A program made the translations under genes and the position numbers. A stretch of DNA of 64,000 bases from an uncultured Brevibacillus sp. (GTDB taxonomy: Bacteria > Bacillota > Bacilli > Brevibacillales > Brevibacillaceae), in contig CAMIVR010000006.1 of the NCBI GenBank assembly GCA_946402065.1, positions 1 through 64,000 of the forward strand. The letters run 5' to 3'. The notes under the pieces were generated by a model, which did not search any database, was not told the origin of the DNA, and saw only the letters and a program-made list of their open reading frames with translations. Below, one piece after another: positions 56,077 to 64,000 of this stretch (position 1 is the first letter of the stretch; the number at the start of each line of letters is the position of its first letter).

Positions 56077-57219
56077 GTGAAAGCCATATTGGTTGACGAT
56101 GAACAAATAGCATTGATCGGGCTTAAAAGAGCGATTGAGGGTTCAGTAAGCGGAATTGAGGTTATCGCTGCGTATTCGAATCCGGCTGAGGTAGTGACCG
56201 GCGTATTGGCGCATCGCCCAGATGTTGTGTTTCTGGACATCCACATGCCCAGGATTAACGGCTTACATCTTGGCAGGCAGATCCAGGCGGTCGTTCCCGG
56301 TACCGAAATTGTTTTTGTGACCGGGTATGACAAGTACGCCGTGCGGGCTTTTGAGCTTTATGCCTTGGACTACATTATGAAACCGGTACAAAGTGTGCGT
56401 TTGCATCAAACCATCATGCGGGTAATGGAGAAACGCAATGTAAAAGCAGCAAGAAAAGCTCGGGATGCGAACTCACCTTTGATTTGCTGTTTTCATCAGA
56501 TTCAGTTTAAGCTGCCGGGCATGGATGCCCAGGTCGTGAAATGGCGCACGAACAAGGCACAAGAGCTGTTTGCCTATTTGCTCCATCACCGGGATCGGAC
56601 AGTGAATCGCAGCGTATTGCTTGAACTGCTGTGGCCGGACCTTGAAGAGGCCAAAGCAGCCCAGCAGCTCTACACAACGATTTATCATATACGCCAGGCC
56701 TTGAAAACATTCAAGCTGGACATGATTTCAATCCTCAGCGGAGATTTGGAAGCCGGCTACAGACTAGAAATAAGGGAAGTGCGCGTGGACGCAGAGGAAT
56801 GGGAATCCAACATGAAGCAATTAAGTGTCCTTGATGCGAGCACGGTAGACGCATACGAGCATGCGTTGGGTTTATACAAAGGCGATTATCTCGGAATATA
56901 TGAGTACATATGGGCTGAACACGAACGCGAACGGTTGCGATTGCTATGGTTTTACCACATGAGAAAACTGGGTGAGTTTTACGAGCAGCACGGCTTTCCG
57001 GAAAAAGCCATCCAGACAAATCTCCGTATTCAACAAATGCTTCCGGACGAAGAAGATAGCTATTTCTCGCTGATGAAGCTTTACGATGCGATAGGCGACA
57101 AGATTGGTGTAGAAGAACAGTATCTGCTCCTCACAACCAGAATGGAACGGGATTTGGAGACGCCGGTTCGCGCTGACATCGCGAACTGGTATACAAGCTG
57201 GAAGTCGGATAGCATGTAA
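56077..57219 (+). CDS. Response regulator with winged helix and BTAD domains, copy 2
   Basis: A 380-aa paralogue of the regulator at 44501-45646. The receiver starts MKAILVDDEQIALIGLKRAI, with Asp54 in VFLDIHMPRING and the switch Lys in YIMKPVQ. The winged helix contains KAQELFAYLLHHRDRTVNRS and QLYTTIYHIRQALK, and BTAD ends at SWKSDSM. The ribosome site GAGGAGG (with start GTG 56077) lies just after repeat copy 2. It follows the sensor on the same strand and is its most likely phosphorylation target. Probable targets include the surface-protein gene; that is inference. Confidence 0.93.
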   Translation: MKAILVDDEQIALIGLKRAIEGSVSGIEVIAAYSNPAEVVTGVLAHRPDVVFLDIHMPRINGLHLGRQIQAVVPGTEIVFVTGYDKYAVRAFELYALDYIMKPVQSVRLHQTIMRVMEKRNVKAARKARDANSPLICCFHQIQFKLPGMDAQVVKWRTNKAQELFAYLLHHRDRTVNRSVLLELLWPDLEEAKAAQQLYTTIYHIRQALKTFKLDMISILSGDLEAGYRLEIREVRVDAEEWESNMKQLSVLDASTVDAYEHALGLYKGDYLGIYEYIWAEHERERLRLLWFYHMRKLGEFYEQHGFPEKAIQTNLRIQQMLPDEEDSYFSLMKLYDAIGDKIGVEEQYLLLTTRMERDLETPVRADIANWYTSWKSDSM

Positions 57220-57265
57220 ATTTAATCAGTATGGCGGTCAGCGCCATTTGAGGCTGACCTCGCTT

Positions 57266-58135
57266 CTAGTGAATATCGTGCTTCTTGAAGTTCCCGCCTC
57301 TAACTTCTGCAACGTCGTAGACCATAACAAAGGCACTCGGGTCAATTCCCTGGATGATTTCTTTCATTTTGCTTTCTTCCAATCGGTTAATGACACAAGT
57401 AATTTCTTTGAACTGTTCGTTGGAATATCCGCCTTGTACGAGATTATATGTAGCACTGCGCCCTAAGCGGTCGCGAATGGTCTCTACCATAATTTCGGGA
57501 TGTCTGGTAATGATCTTAAACGTTTTTGCGCCGCTCAAACCTTCTTCAACGATATGAATCACTTTAGAGGCGATAAAATAAGCAATACCTGACAAAATAG
57601 CCCCTTGAAGGCCGAACACGGTCGAGACGACGATAAACACGAACATGTTCAGAAATAAGATAAGATCACTTGTACCGAAAGGCAATTTTCGGGAAAGCAA
57701 CACAGCTAACATATCAATACCGTCCAATGCTCCGCCATTCCGTAAGGCCAGACCCATTCCAAAGCCGATAATAATCCCGCCGACGACGGTTACCAGTAGC
57801 GTATCGCCATCGATGATGGGCGAGATGTGATGCATAACGGCAGTGCCGACGGCCAGCGAGGCAATACCGAGCACAGAATAAATCGCAAAGCTTTTTCCGA
57901 TTTGCTTGTATCCCAGAAATATAAACGGGATATTCAGCACCGCGATCAAGAGTCCCAGCGGCAATCCGATAAGCTCTGATCCAACGATGCTCAGACCAGT
58001 CACACCGCCGTCGGATACGTTGTTCGGGATCAGTACGGCTTCAAGTCCATAGGCTGTTATAAATGCGCCGATTACTACAGCTAGTCCTCGCAAAACTTTT
58101 TTTAATACAGCAGGTTTTTTGTGCTCTGTCTTCAT
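57266..58135 (-). CDS. YitT family membrane protein (DUF2179)
   Basis: A 289-aa integral membrane protein with five to six predicted helices (residues about 12-180) and a C-terminal cytosolic DUF2179 domain (ITRHPEIMVETIRDRLGRSA to the end). Conserved YitT blocks IPNNVSDGGVTGLSIV and LRNGGALDGIDMLAVLL are present. Function in the family is unsettled; transport or small-ligand sensing is assumed. It is convergent with response regulator copy 2 and seems monocistronic. Confidence 0.9.
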   Translation of the reverse strand: MKTEHKKPAVLKKVLRGLAVVIGAFITAYGLEAVLIPNNVSDGGVTGLSIVGSELIGLPLGLLIAVLNIPFIFLGYKQIGKSFAIYSVLGIASLAVGTAVMHHISPIIDGDTLLVTVVGGIIIGFGMGLALRNGGALDGIDMLAVLLSRKLPFGTSDLILFLNMFVFIVVSTVFGLQGAILSGIAYFIASKVIHIVEEGLSGAKTFKIITRHPEIMVETIRDRLGRSATYNLVQGGYSNEQFKEITCVINRLEESKMKEIIQGIDPSAFVMVYDVAEVRGGNFKKHDIH

Positions 58136-58261
58136 TATAGCGACCTCTTTTCGTATTAGTCCCGCATCCTTGTTCTTATGTATTTATCACTGTCCAGTCA
58201 ACCATTTTATCGGCTGTGGGAGCCTTTTGCAAATCTGTCCACAAAAAACAGGAGCAGTATT

Positions 58262-58302
58262 GTGGCTACGCCAAACCTTTTGGCGTAGCCACGTTTTCTA
58301 AA
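58262..58302 (-). repeat. Inverted single-hairpin copy of the 92-nt repeat
   Basis: GTGGCTACGCC/GGCGTAGCCAC with loop AAACCTTTT, followed by GTTTTCTAAA, the inverse complement of the TTTAGAAAAC that opens the 92-nt copies. The second hairpin is absent. It lies between the YitT gene and the next operon. Confidence 0.8.
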
Positions 58303-58319
58303 GCTCTGTTTTCCATTCG

Positions 58320-58742
58320 TTATATAGTGGCAGCAATCAGATACGGCACGGCCTCCTCGGAAAAAGACAGTTTGCTTTCGCTCAAAATCGCCACATAAAA
58401 TCCATGGTTGTTCATACTGGTAAATCGCCACGGGGAGCTATATTTGTTCAAATCTAATGTCACTTCTTGAGGGCGAGCGATTGGAACCCTGGCGACCACC
58501 TTGGAATGAGATGGGCGAAAGCCCTGGCTTAATAAAGCCACATCCCATCCCGTCTCAATCTCTTCGATCAGTAAAGAGCTGTCTGTTGATGTTCGAATGT
58601 ACCCAAGCGGCACATGCAGCGTTAGCCGATTGATCTCCATGTCCGAGGGAATAGGAGCAATGTTAAAGGATACGAACATCTCGTTTCGATCCACAAAAAA
58701 TCGATTTGGAATGAAAAACATACATTTCTCCAGTGAGCTCAC
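58320..58742 (-). CDS. Small beta-rich protein, possibly DNRLRE-like
   Basis: A 140-aa protein with the pattern FVSFNIAPIPSDMEINRLTLHVPL near 24-47, a central TGWDVALLSQGF, and a C-terminal NNHGFYVAILSE. This pattern is reminiscent of DNRLRE-type beta-sandwich domains that occur in surface and phage-tail proteins. No signal peptide is present, and the ribosome site is only AAGGAGG about 8 nt before the ATG at 58742. It follows the glycosyltransferase by 26 nt on the same strand, so it belongs to the glycan operon. The family assignment is tentative. Confidence 0.6.
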   Translation of the reverse strand: MSSLEKCMFFIPNRFFVDRNEMFVSFNIAPIPSDMEINRLTLHVPLGYIRTSTDSSLLIEEIETGWDVALLSQGFRPSHSKVVARVPIARPQEVTLDLNKYSSPWRFTSMNNHGFYVAILSESKLSFSEEAVPYLIAATI

Positions 58743-58768
58743 CTTTTTGTCCTCCTTCCCTGGATTCG

Positions 58769-59749
58769 CTATGAAGAATAAATCGAGAGCAACCTCTCTG
58801 CGACAACATCGCTGGCATGATATTTTTCCACATAACGCCGCCCGCGTACGCCCGCTTTATAACGAAGCTCGGGATTTTCCAGAAGTTCTTTTATTTTCTC
58901 GTATATCGTATCGGGGTTGGTATTGATAATCGGCAGTTCGGCAGGAAACGATGGGACAAGATCATCGCGCACATAGGTTAACACCGGTTTGCCAAAGGCC
59001 ATTGCCTCAACGCTTAGCAAACCATACGAACCGCAAAGAATTTGGTCTATGATGATATCAGCATCCCGATACAGCTGGACGGCCTGTTGATGGTTTAGGT
59101 GCTGAACGCGGCGATAGCAAAAATCATAGTTTTCCTTTAGTTTTTCGATCGCCTGCTCAATGTGGACAGTTCCTTTGAACTCGGGATTGGTCGGAGCATG
59201 CAGAATGAGCGGTTTTGGTTTGGCAGGTGACGGGAAAGCAGGCGTAAATGGCGCCAAGTCAATAGCAATCGGCAAAACATGGACCTTTTCATAGTAAGGA
59301 GCCACATACGGGAGAACCTCATGATCCTGGACGATTGCTTCACTGATATACTTGCTAATCGTTGATAATTTTTCATGAATGATTTCATTTGGCGGTGAAT
59401 CACCGGTGTACACATATGGATTATTGATCCTGGCTTTGTCATGAAACCGTACATCGTTTCCCCAATGGTGCATGAACATTTTCTTGCCTTTTGCCTTAAT
59501 GAGCGGCAAATCGGCAAAATCCTGAAGAATAGAGCTGTTATAATGAAAGTGGAAAATGTCAAAGAAAGACAAAAGCTGCTTTGACGTATTGGTTAATTCA
59601 AGCGGAGTGGTATTGATGATATGTTCTTGGTACCCTAGATACGATTGGAAAATATTGTATCCCATTGAAATATATCCTCTTCGCTTCAAGGCACCGCTTA
59701 ATATCCCCATTTGTCCAGCTATCTCGATGATCCCGTGAAAAATCTTCAC
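58769..59749 (-). CDS. GT-B glycosyltransferase (family 1/4-like)
   Basis: A 326-aa glycosyltransferase. The N-terminal acceptor domain has GIIEIAGQMGILSGALKRRG, and the C-terminal domain has the nucleotide-sugar region DIIIDQILCGSYGLLSVEAM with the conserved Glu of the E-x7-E motif and AFGKPVLTYVRDDL. GTG 59749 is chosen because AAGGAGGGG lies 7 nt before it. It follows the oxidoreductase gene by about 124 nt and is the last enzyme of the glycan operon. Donor and acceptor cannot be read. Confidence 0.85.
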   Translation of the reverse strand: MKIFHGIIEIAGQMGILSGALKRRGYISMGYNIFQSYLGYQEHIINTTPLELTNTSKQLLSFFDIFHFHYNSSILQDFADLPLIKAKGKKMFMHHWGNDVRFHDKARINNPYVYTGDSPPNEIIHEKLSTISKYISEAIVQDHEVLPYVAPYYEKVHVLPIAIDLAPFTPAFPSPAKPKPLILHAPTNPEFKGTVHIEQAIEKLKENYDFCYRRVQHLNHQQAVQLYRDADIIIDQILCGSYGLLSVEAMAFGKPVLTYVRDDLVPSFPAELPIINTNPDTIYEKIKELLENPELRYKAGVRGRRYVEKYHASDVVAERLLSIYSS

Positions 59750-59873
59750 GAAGGAGCCCCTCCTTTCCAAAGCTGCGCTTTATTCAGCAGCAGAAACCGT
59801 AAGGCTATTAGCAGTTGGGAGCCAAGAAAATCTGCACCGTCAGTGACCAATACGGTTTCATGTCGCAACGGAA

Positions 59874-60947
59874 TCACCCTTGTAGCCCTTTCATACTTGC
59901 AGTCGAGAATGATGTAAGCGGCAAAGACACAGGTAGATTGATTAAGGCAGACTGGTATAATGCACAGATGATCTCAAACGGCCGTTTCCCCTCACGTGCA
60001 TCGCTTAAGACTCGCCTGTTACCTGAATGAATGGCGTCAATCAGATCTTGATACATCAGCTGGTGTTCATTTTGCTGTTTGACCATCGCTTCTGCAGCCT
60101 CGGATTGAAAAGGATCATCCGCGACGGACCAGCGAATGATTTGATCCAAAGACCTGCCGCCAATGGAAATCGTGCCTTTTTCACCAAACAAGGAAATTCC
60201 GTACTCCATATTCTTGGGGTAGGTAATCGTATTCGTCTCGATTATACCTACCGCTTTATTGGTAAAAGAGAGCATTCCTACGGCAACATCTTCTGTTTCC
60301 TTGGCGGACGATCCCTTGACAATTTGTCCCTGTACTTGCTGGACGTCACCTAAAAACCATTGCAATAAATCGATCAGATGAATCCCTTGATTGATCAGCA
60401 TTCCTCCGTCTTCCGCCCAGCTTCCCCTCCAGGGAGCAGCGGCGTAATACTCCGGTGCTCGGAAAATTCTCAGCGCAACGGCCCCTAAATAAAGTTTTCC
60501 TAGCGCCCCATGGTCAATATACTGTTTGATCTTCCTGATAATCGGACGGTAGCGCAATTGGTGGCAAACAAGCACATGCAGCTTCTGCGATTCCGCCAAA
60601 GCAATAATTTGATCGGCATCCTCGATGGAGAGCGCGATCGGCTTTTCCAGCACCACGTGTTTACCTGAATGCAGCGCCTCTAATGCAATGCGCGCATGTA
60701 AGCCGGAGCTTGTCGTAACAATCACTGCATCTATATCCGGCCGAGCCAGCAGCGCTTGGTATTCCCTGTATTTTATAAGAGATATTTCATTTCCTGTCTT
60801 CAATCGATACAGCCGTTCCAGCTCCTCCATTCTTGCGTCATACAAATCGCTGACTGCCGCTAATTCCGCCCCATTGCATTGGCTGATTGAGGTTATGTGA
60901 CGTTCGGAGATTCTGCCGCAACCGATCAGTCCAAAGCGAACGTTCAT
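59874..60947 (-). CDS. Gfo/Idh/MocA family oxidoreductase (WbpB/WlbA-like)
   Basis: A 357-aa NAD(P)-dependent sugar dehydrogenase. Rossmann motif GLIGCGRISERHI is at 6-18, the catalytic Lys in LEKPIALS near 95, and the C-terminal domain has HQLRYRP near 125 and GGMLINQGIHLIDLLQWFLG near 175. ATG 60947 follows GGAGGTG. It lies 1 nt after the DegT aminotransferase. With that enzyme and the UDP-sugar dehydrogenase it forms the trio that turns UDP-GlcNAc-uronate into a 3-amino sugar (oxidation at C3, then transamination). Confidence 0.9.
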   Translation of the reverse strand: MNVRFGLIGCGRISERHITSISQCNGAELAAVSDLYDARMEELERLYRLKTGNEISLIKYREYQALLARPDIDAVIVTTSSGLHARIALEALHSGKHVVLEKPIALSIEDADQIIALAESQKLHVLVCHQLRYRPIIRKIKQYIDHGALGKLYLGAVALRIFRAPEYYAAAPWRGSWAEDGGMLINQGIHLIDLLQWFLGDVQQVQGQIVKGSSAKETEDVAVGMLSFTNKAVGIIETNTITYPKNMEYGISLFGEKGTISIGGRSLDQIIRWSVADDPFQSEAAEAMVKQQNEHQLMYQDLIDAIHSGNRRVLSDAREGKRPFEIICALYQSALINLPVSLPLTSFSTASMKGLQG

Positions 60948-60948
60948 C

Positions 60949-62052
60949 TCACTCACCTCCAAAGCCAAGCAGTGTTTCAATCACCTGGTCCTGTTCTTCT
61001 CTACGTAAAAACGGACTCATCGGTATAGCAAACAAGCTGTTTGCCATCTCTTCGGCAACGGGAAAATCCCCCAGTTTATATCCCAGATGCTGGTAGGCAT
61101 TCTGCAAATGGAGCGGGCATGGATAATAGACACCTGTTTGGATGTGACAATCGTTAAAACGCTGCATCAGTGCAGCACGATTGGCAGCTTCCAGGCAAAA
61201 CAGGTGGTACGTATGCGTTCGCTCCTGCGTTTCAGGGGCAATGCGGAGAAAGGGAAGATGTGTAAGCTTTTCCCGATAATAGTTGGCCGCCTGCCGTCTT
61301 TGTTCATTCCATTCATCTATCTTCTCCAGGACAATAAGCAGGATCGCTGCGTGCAATTCATCCAGTCTGCTATTATAGCCGATCAGGTCATGGTAGTATT
61401 TTTTACTCCCTCCGTGATGGCGCAATTTTCGGCATAAAGCTGCTATCTCGTCATTGGAGGTGGCAATCATTCCACCGTCTCCCAATGTACTGAAGTTTTT
61501 CGTGGGAAAAAAGGAGAAACAGGCAACATCTCCCAGACTTCCAACCATTCGCCCTTTATACATAGCGCCAAATGCTTGGCATGCATCTTCAATGACGAGG
61601 AGATTATGTTTCCGAGCGATCGCTTGAAGCTCATCCATCTCAGCAGACTGTCCAAACAAATGGACAGGGATGATCGCTTTTGTTGCCGGGGTTATCTTTT
61701 CTTCTATCTTGCGGACATCGATATTGTAGCTTTGCCTGTCGATATCGACAAAAACCGGCGTAGCGCCGACATTTGAGACCGACTCCGCACTGGCAAAAAA
61801 AGTAAACGGAGTCGTTATGACTTCATCGCCCGGCCCGATACCTAACGCTCTTTGCGCAATGATCAGAGCATCCGTTCCGTTAGCCACTGTGATCACATGC
61901 CGGACGCCTAATTTTTTCGCAATTTTCTCCTCCAGTTCCGTTACTTTTGGACCGCTGATATAGTGACCGCTCTCAATTACCTGTTCGACTGCCGCCAGTA
62001 TCTCTGCTTTTATCGACTCAAATTGCCGTTTCAAAGCGACAAGAGAAATCAT
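60949..62052 (-). CDS. DegT/DnrJ/EryC1/StrS aminotransferase (WbpE-like)
   Basis: A 367-aa PLP enzyme transferring an amino group to a keto-sugar nucleotide. Blocks: GPKVTELEEKIAKKLGV near 34, NGTDALIIAQRALGIGPGDE near 58, EDACQAFGA near 158, and the PLP Lys in FFPTKNFSTLGDGG near 185. ATG 62052 follows GAGGTG; the open frame runs further upstream through the end of the previous gene without a site. The start is 2 nt from the stop of the CgeB-like gene, so expression is coupled. Confidence 0.93.
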   Translation of the reverse strand: MISLVALKRQFESIKAEILAAVEQVIESGHYISGPKVTELEEKIAKKLGVRHVITVANGTDALIIAQRALGIGPGDEVITTPFTFFASAESVSNVGATPVFVDIDRQSYNIDVRKIEEKITPATKAIIPVHLFGQSAEMDELQAIARKHNLLVIEDACQAFGAMYKGRMVGSLGDVACFSFFPTKNFSTLGDGGMIATSNDEIAALCRKLRHHGGSKKYYHDLIGYNSRLDELHAAILLIVLEKIDEWNEQRRQAANYYREKLTHLPFLRIAPETQERTHTYHLFCLEAANRAALMQRFNDCHIQTGVYYPCPLHLQNAYQHLGYKLGDFPVAEEMANSLFAIPMSPFLRREEQDQVIETLLGFGGE

Positions 62053-62053
62053 T

Positions 62054-63054
62054 TCAGAATACACCTCGTTTTCGTTGTAAAGCGTGTTCCAACTCATTCC
62101 ACACGTGTGCAAACCGCTTTCCATATGTGTGGTTCTCCAGGATATTTTTTCTGGCGTTCTGACCGATTCGATATCTTTTTTCCGGGTACTTTCCATAATA
62201 AGAAACCAGCTCGATCGTTTGCTCAGGGCTGTCACTCAATACAATTTCGACTCCGTCCTGAAACAGACGCAATAACTCCGTTGTTTTACTGGCAATCATA
62301 AAGGCTCCGGAACCTAATATCTCAAATGTGCGCTGCGACACCTGATCCTCGGCATTTTGTACCCCGAGCATAATCTTCGATCGATGATAGATTCCAGCCG
62401 TTTGTTTATAGGGAAGATAACCGTGGCACCATTCGTCAGGAAGTTCAATGCCAAACTGCCGCTGTAACAACTCCTTATCCTCCAACCAGCCAAATCCCCA
62501 AATATTTGTTTTGATGTTTGCTCGAACAAGCGGAAAAAGCAATTGCCGCAGACTTTGATAGCGAAAGGTTTCCTTGTGCAGATGCGTCGTCCCGATAAAG
62601 CAAATTTCATAGATCTCTGCGACGTCTTTTGGTTTGGATGGAAAAAGACGTGGATTACAGGCAAAGTTTAGATAGCTTGCCGCTAAACCCATCGAGCGAT
62701 AAAGCGGGACACAATCGGGATGAATCGTCCAGATCAGATCCGGTTTTATTCGCTGAATGAAGGGAACGGACCAGCCTTCATAGTGAATTTTGTCTTCTGT
62801 TGCCCAATATATATGCAACAAACGGTGCTTCCGGCATAATTCCGGCAGTAGATTAAGCGAGTCGCTGTGTAAAGGAAGATCACAACCGATCGTGACAAGG
62901 ACATCCGGTTTAAAATAAGCGATTCCCGCTTCAATCTCTTCCATATTCCAGGATGTCTGGTAGAATAGCTGATTGCCCAGCTGACACAAGGCATCTCCTA
63001 AACTATTCAGGTAAATAGAGCGATGATCCAAAAAAAAAACTTATATGTCCCCAT
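62054..63054 (-). CDS. CgeB-like glycosyltransferase, 5' end out of frame at a T10 tract
   Basis: GT-B protein resembling spore maturation protein CgeB. The body reads DHRSIYLNSLGDALCQLG, then PDVLVTIGCDLP, IYEICFIGTTH, YHRSKIMLGVQNAED and VSQRTFEILGSGAFMIASK, the usual CgeB order ending in a glycosyltransferase 4-like domain. A fine start, ATG 63054 with AGGAGGTG, encodes MGTYKFFF, but a run of ten T (63039-63030) puts it out of frame. Eight or eleven T would join it to LDHRSIYLNS. Without slippage only a TTG at 63031 inside the tract would give the 325-aa body. Confidence 0.8.
63030..63039 (-). repeat. Homopolymer T10 tract near the start of the CgeB-like gene
   Basis: Ten consecutive T on the coding strand (A on the plus strand) six codons after the ATG. 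Tracts of this length slip during replication or transcription, so the reading frame may switch on and off. Confidence 0.85.
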
Positions 63055-63077
63055 TTCACACCTCCTGATCGAATCGT

Positions 63078-64000
63078 TTAGATGTGAATGATATGCTTTG
63101 CTTCACTATGCCCTGTTACATTTCGGGTATCAATCACACATTTGCTGTGTTGTATCACAACATCCCACGGAATATTGGAATGGTCCACGAGAATCAGGGT
63201 GACATCAAATTTTGCTAAACTGTCAGGAGCTAACACAAACCGTTCGACTCCGTGCGGGATTACTCCCTGATAAACCGGATCATATACGGAAACAAGCATT
63301 TGTTTGTTTGCCATCAGCTCGATGACTTTTAAAGCAGCAGATTCGCGTATATCGTTAACATCCTTTTTATAGGTTAGGCCAATCACTCCGATCTTTGCCG
63401 AATCAGACTGGACCTGTAGTTTTGAAAGCTGCTGGACCACCTGACTTACGATAAAATGCGGCATAATCTCATTGATTAAACCTGCGCTTTGAATCATCGT
63501 TAACGGTACTCCCTCCCTCATCCCGACCCAGGATAAAAAGAAGGGATCGACAGGAATGCAGTGTCCGCCGATTCCCACACCGGGATAATAAGCGGTAAAT
63601 CCCATCGGTTTCGTCTTGGCTGCTTCTATTACTGCCCAAAGATTTATGTTCAGTTTTTTTGCTAAAAAATTCACTTCATTGATAAAAGAAATATTGATGA
63701 GTCGTTGGCTATTTTCCAGCATCTTTGTAAATTCCGCGACGCCGGGGGAAGAAACCGGCACAACCCGTTTAAACACACTTCCGTACAGTTGCTCCACTTT
63801 TTTTAAACATTCCTTGGTGACGCCGCTGACCACTTTCGGAATATCCTCAATCGAAATGGTCTTGTTTCCGGGATCGATCCGTTCCGGTGAATACCCGAGA
63901 AATAGATTTTCCCCTACTTTTAGAAGGCTATTTTCCACTAGCGGTTTCACAAGCTGTTCTGTTGTACCTGGGTATGTGGAGCTTTCCAATACGATGAGCT
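63078..64000 (-). CDS. UDP-sugar 6-dehydrogenase (WbpA/WecC-like, partial)
   Basis: The C-terminal 300 or so residues of a nucleotide-sugar dehydrogenase; the N-terminal Rossmann domain is beyond the right edge. Visible: ESSTYPGTTEQLV, GYSPERIDPGN, the substrate block FTKMLENSQRLINISFINE, the Cys nucleophile in GVGIGGHCIPVDP, and the C-terminal NAD-like domain GLTYKKDVNDIRESAAL. The block order fits the UDP-GlcNAc/UDP-ManNAc dehydrogenase group rather than UDP-glucose dehydrogenase. It ends 24 nt before the start codon of the CgeB-like gene, so it is upstream in the same operon. Confidence 0.92.
   Translation of the reverse strand, partial: LIVLESSTYPGTTEQLVKPLVENSLLKVGENLFLGYSPERIDPGNKTISIEDIPKVVSGVTKECLKKVEQLYGSVFKRVVPVSSPGVAEFTKMLENSQRLINISFINEVNFLAKKLNINLWAVIEAAKTKPMGFTAYYPGVGIGGHCIPVDPFFLSWVGMREGVPLTMIQSAGLINEIMPHFIVSQVVQQLSKLQVQSDSAKIGVIGLTYKKDVNDIRESAALKVIELMANKQMLVSVYDPVYQGVIPHGVERFVLAPDSLAKFDVTLILVDHSNIPWDVVIQHSKCVIDTRNVTGHSEAKHIIHI

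Overview
The window looks like chromosome of a Gram-positive, spore-forming Firmicute of the Brevibacillus/Paenibacillus type. The reasons are strong AGGAGG ribosome sites with frequent GTG/TTG starts, a GlpP-type antiterminator, an SLH-anchored surface protein, a CgeB-like sugar transferase, an IS4Bsu1/IS5377-like transposase fragment, and many importers of amines, peptides and sugars. The genus is an inference. I saw no rRNA, tRNA or CRISPR array.

Layout. (1) 1-7740, minus strand: one operon running from a LacI-type regulator through ribokinase, a PF07090-type amidotransferase-like protein and an M20 deacylase to a ribose-type ABC importer (binding protein, ATPase, permease cut by the window edge). 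It has a sigma-A promoter with three operator sites just downstream. (2) 7918-10350, plus strand: polysaccharide deacetylase, a secreted protein of unknown function, and a coiled-coil protein built from a 42-bp tandem repeat. (3) 10343-20225, minus strand: glycerol metabolism (glpD, glpP, glpK). A peptide-type ABC importer lies between glpP and glpK. Both glpD and the importer-glpK unit have a promoter followed by a leader terminator, the arrangement expected for GlpP antitermination. (4) 20226-25170: a mixed region with an AT-rich secreted protein, an L,D-transpeptidase whose 5' end looks rearranged, a CGNR zinc-finger protein, a DinB-like protein, a 200-nt foldback element, a histidine phosphatase and a remnant of an FGGY sugar kinase.

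(5) 25288-34641, minus strand: an eight-gene unit, csiD-lhgO-gabD-gabT followed by a polyamine-type ABC importer. Together these encode import of an omega-amino acid or amine and its conversion (5-aminovalerate or GABA to semialdehyde to glutarate or succinate; glutarate to L-2-hydroxyglutarate to 2-oxoglutarate). The unit has a 230-nt leader with its own terminator. (6) 34756-36751: an AT-rich insertion with a lipoprotein and a broken gene fused to a truncated transposase. (7) 36752-44438: a second, paralogous importer operon, a sigma-54 activator with a PAS domain, and a divergent M20 amidohydrolase. The importer operon and the amidohydrolase have textbook -24/-12 promoters and share upstream half-sites.

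(8) 44501-57219: a surface-protein locus. A 1905-residue SLH protein with a C-type-lectin-like domain and five exact-period FIVAR repeats lies beside a 1034-residue double-kinase sensor. Two paralogous REC/BTAD response regulators flank the pair. The locus carries a 92-nt two-hairpin repeat and a 42-nt promoter-like motif, each in two copies. (9) 57266-64000, minus strand: a YitT membrane protein, a short protein of unknown function, and a glycan operon (UDP-sugar dehydrogenase, CgeB-like transferase, DegT aminotransferase, Gfo/Idh/MocA oxidoreductase, glycosyltransferase). The transferase has its 5' end out of frame at a run of ten T.

The items most worth checking are the GlpP-style control of an ABC importer joined to glpK, the structured leader of the csiD operon, the sigma-54 circuit around the duplicated importers, the repeats around the surface sensor, and the slippage tract in the transferase.
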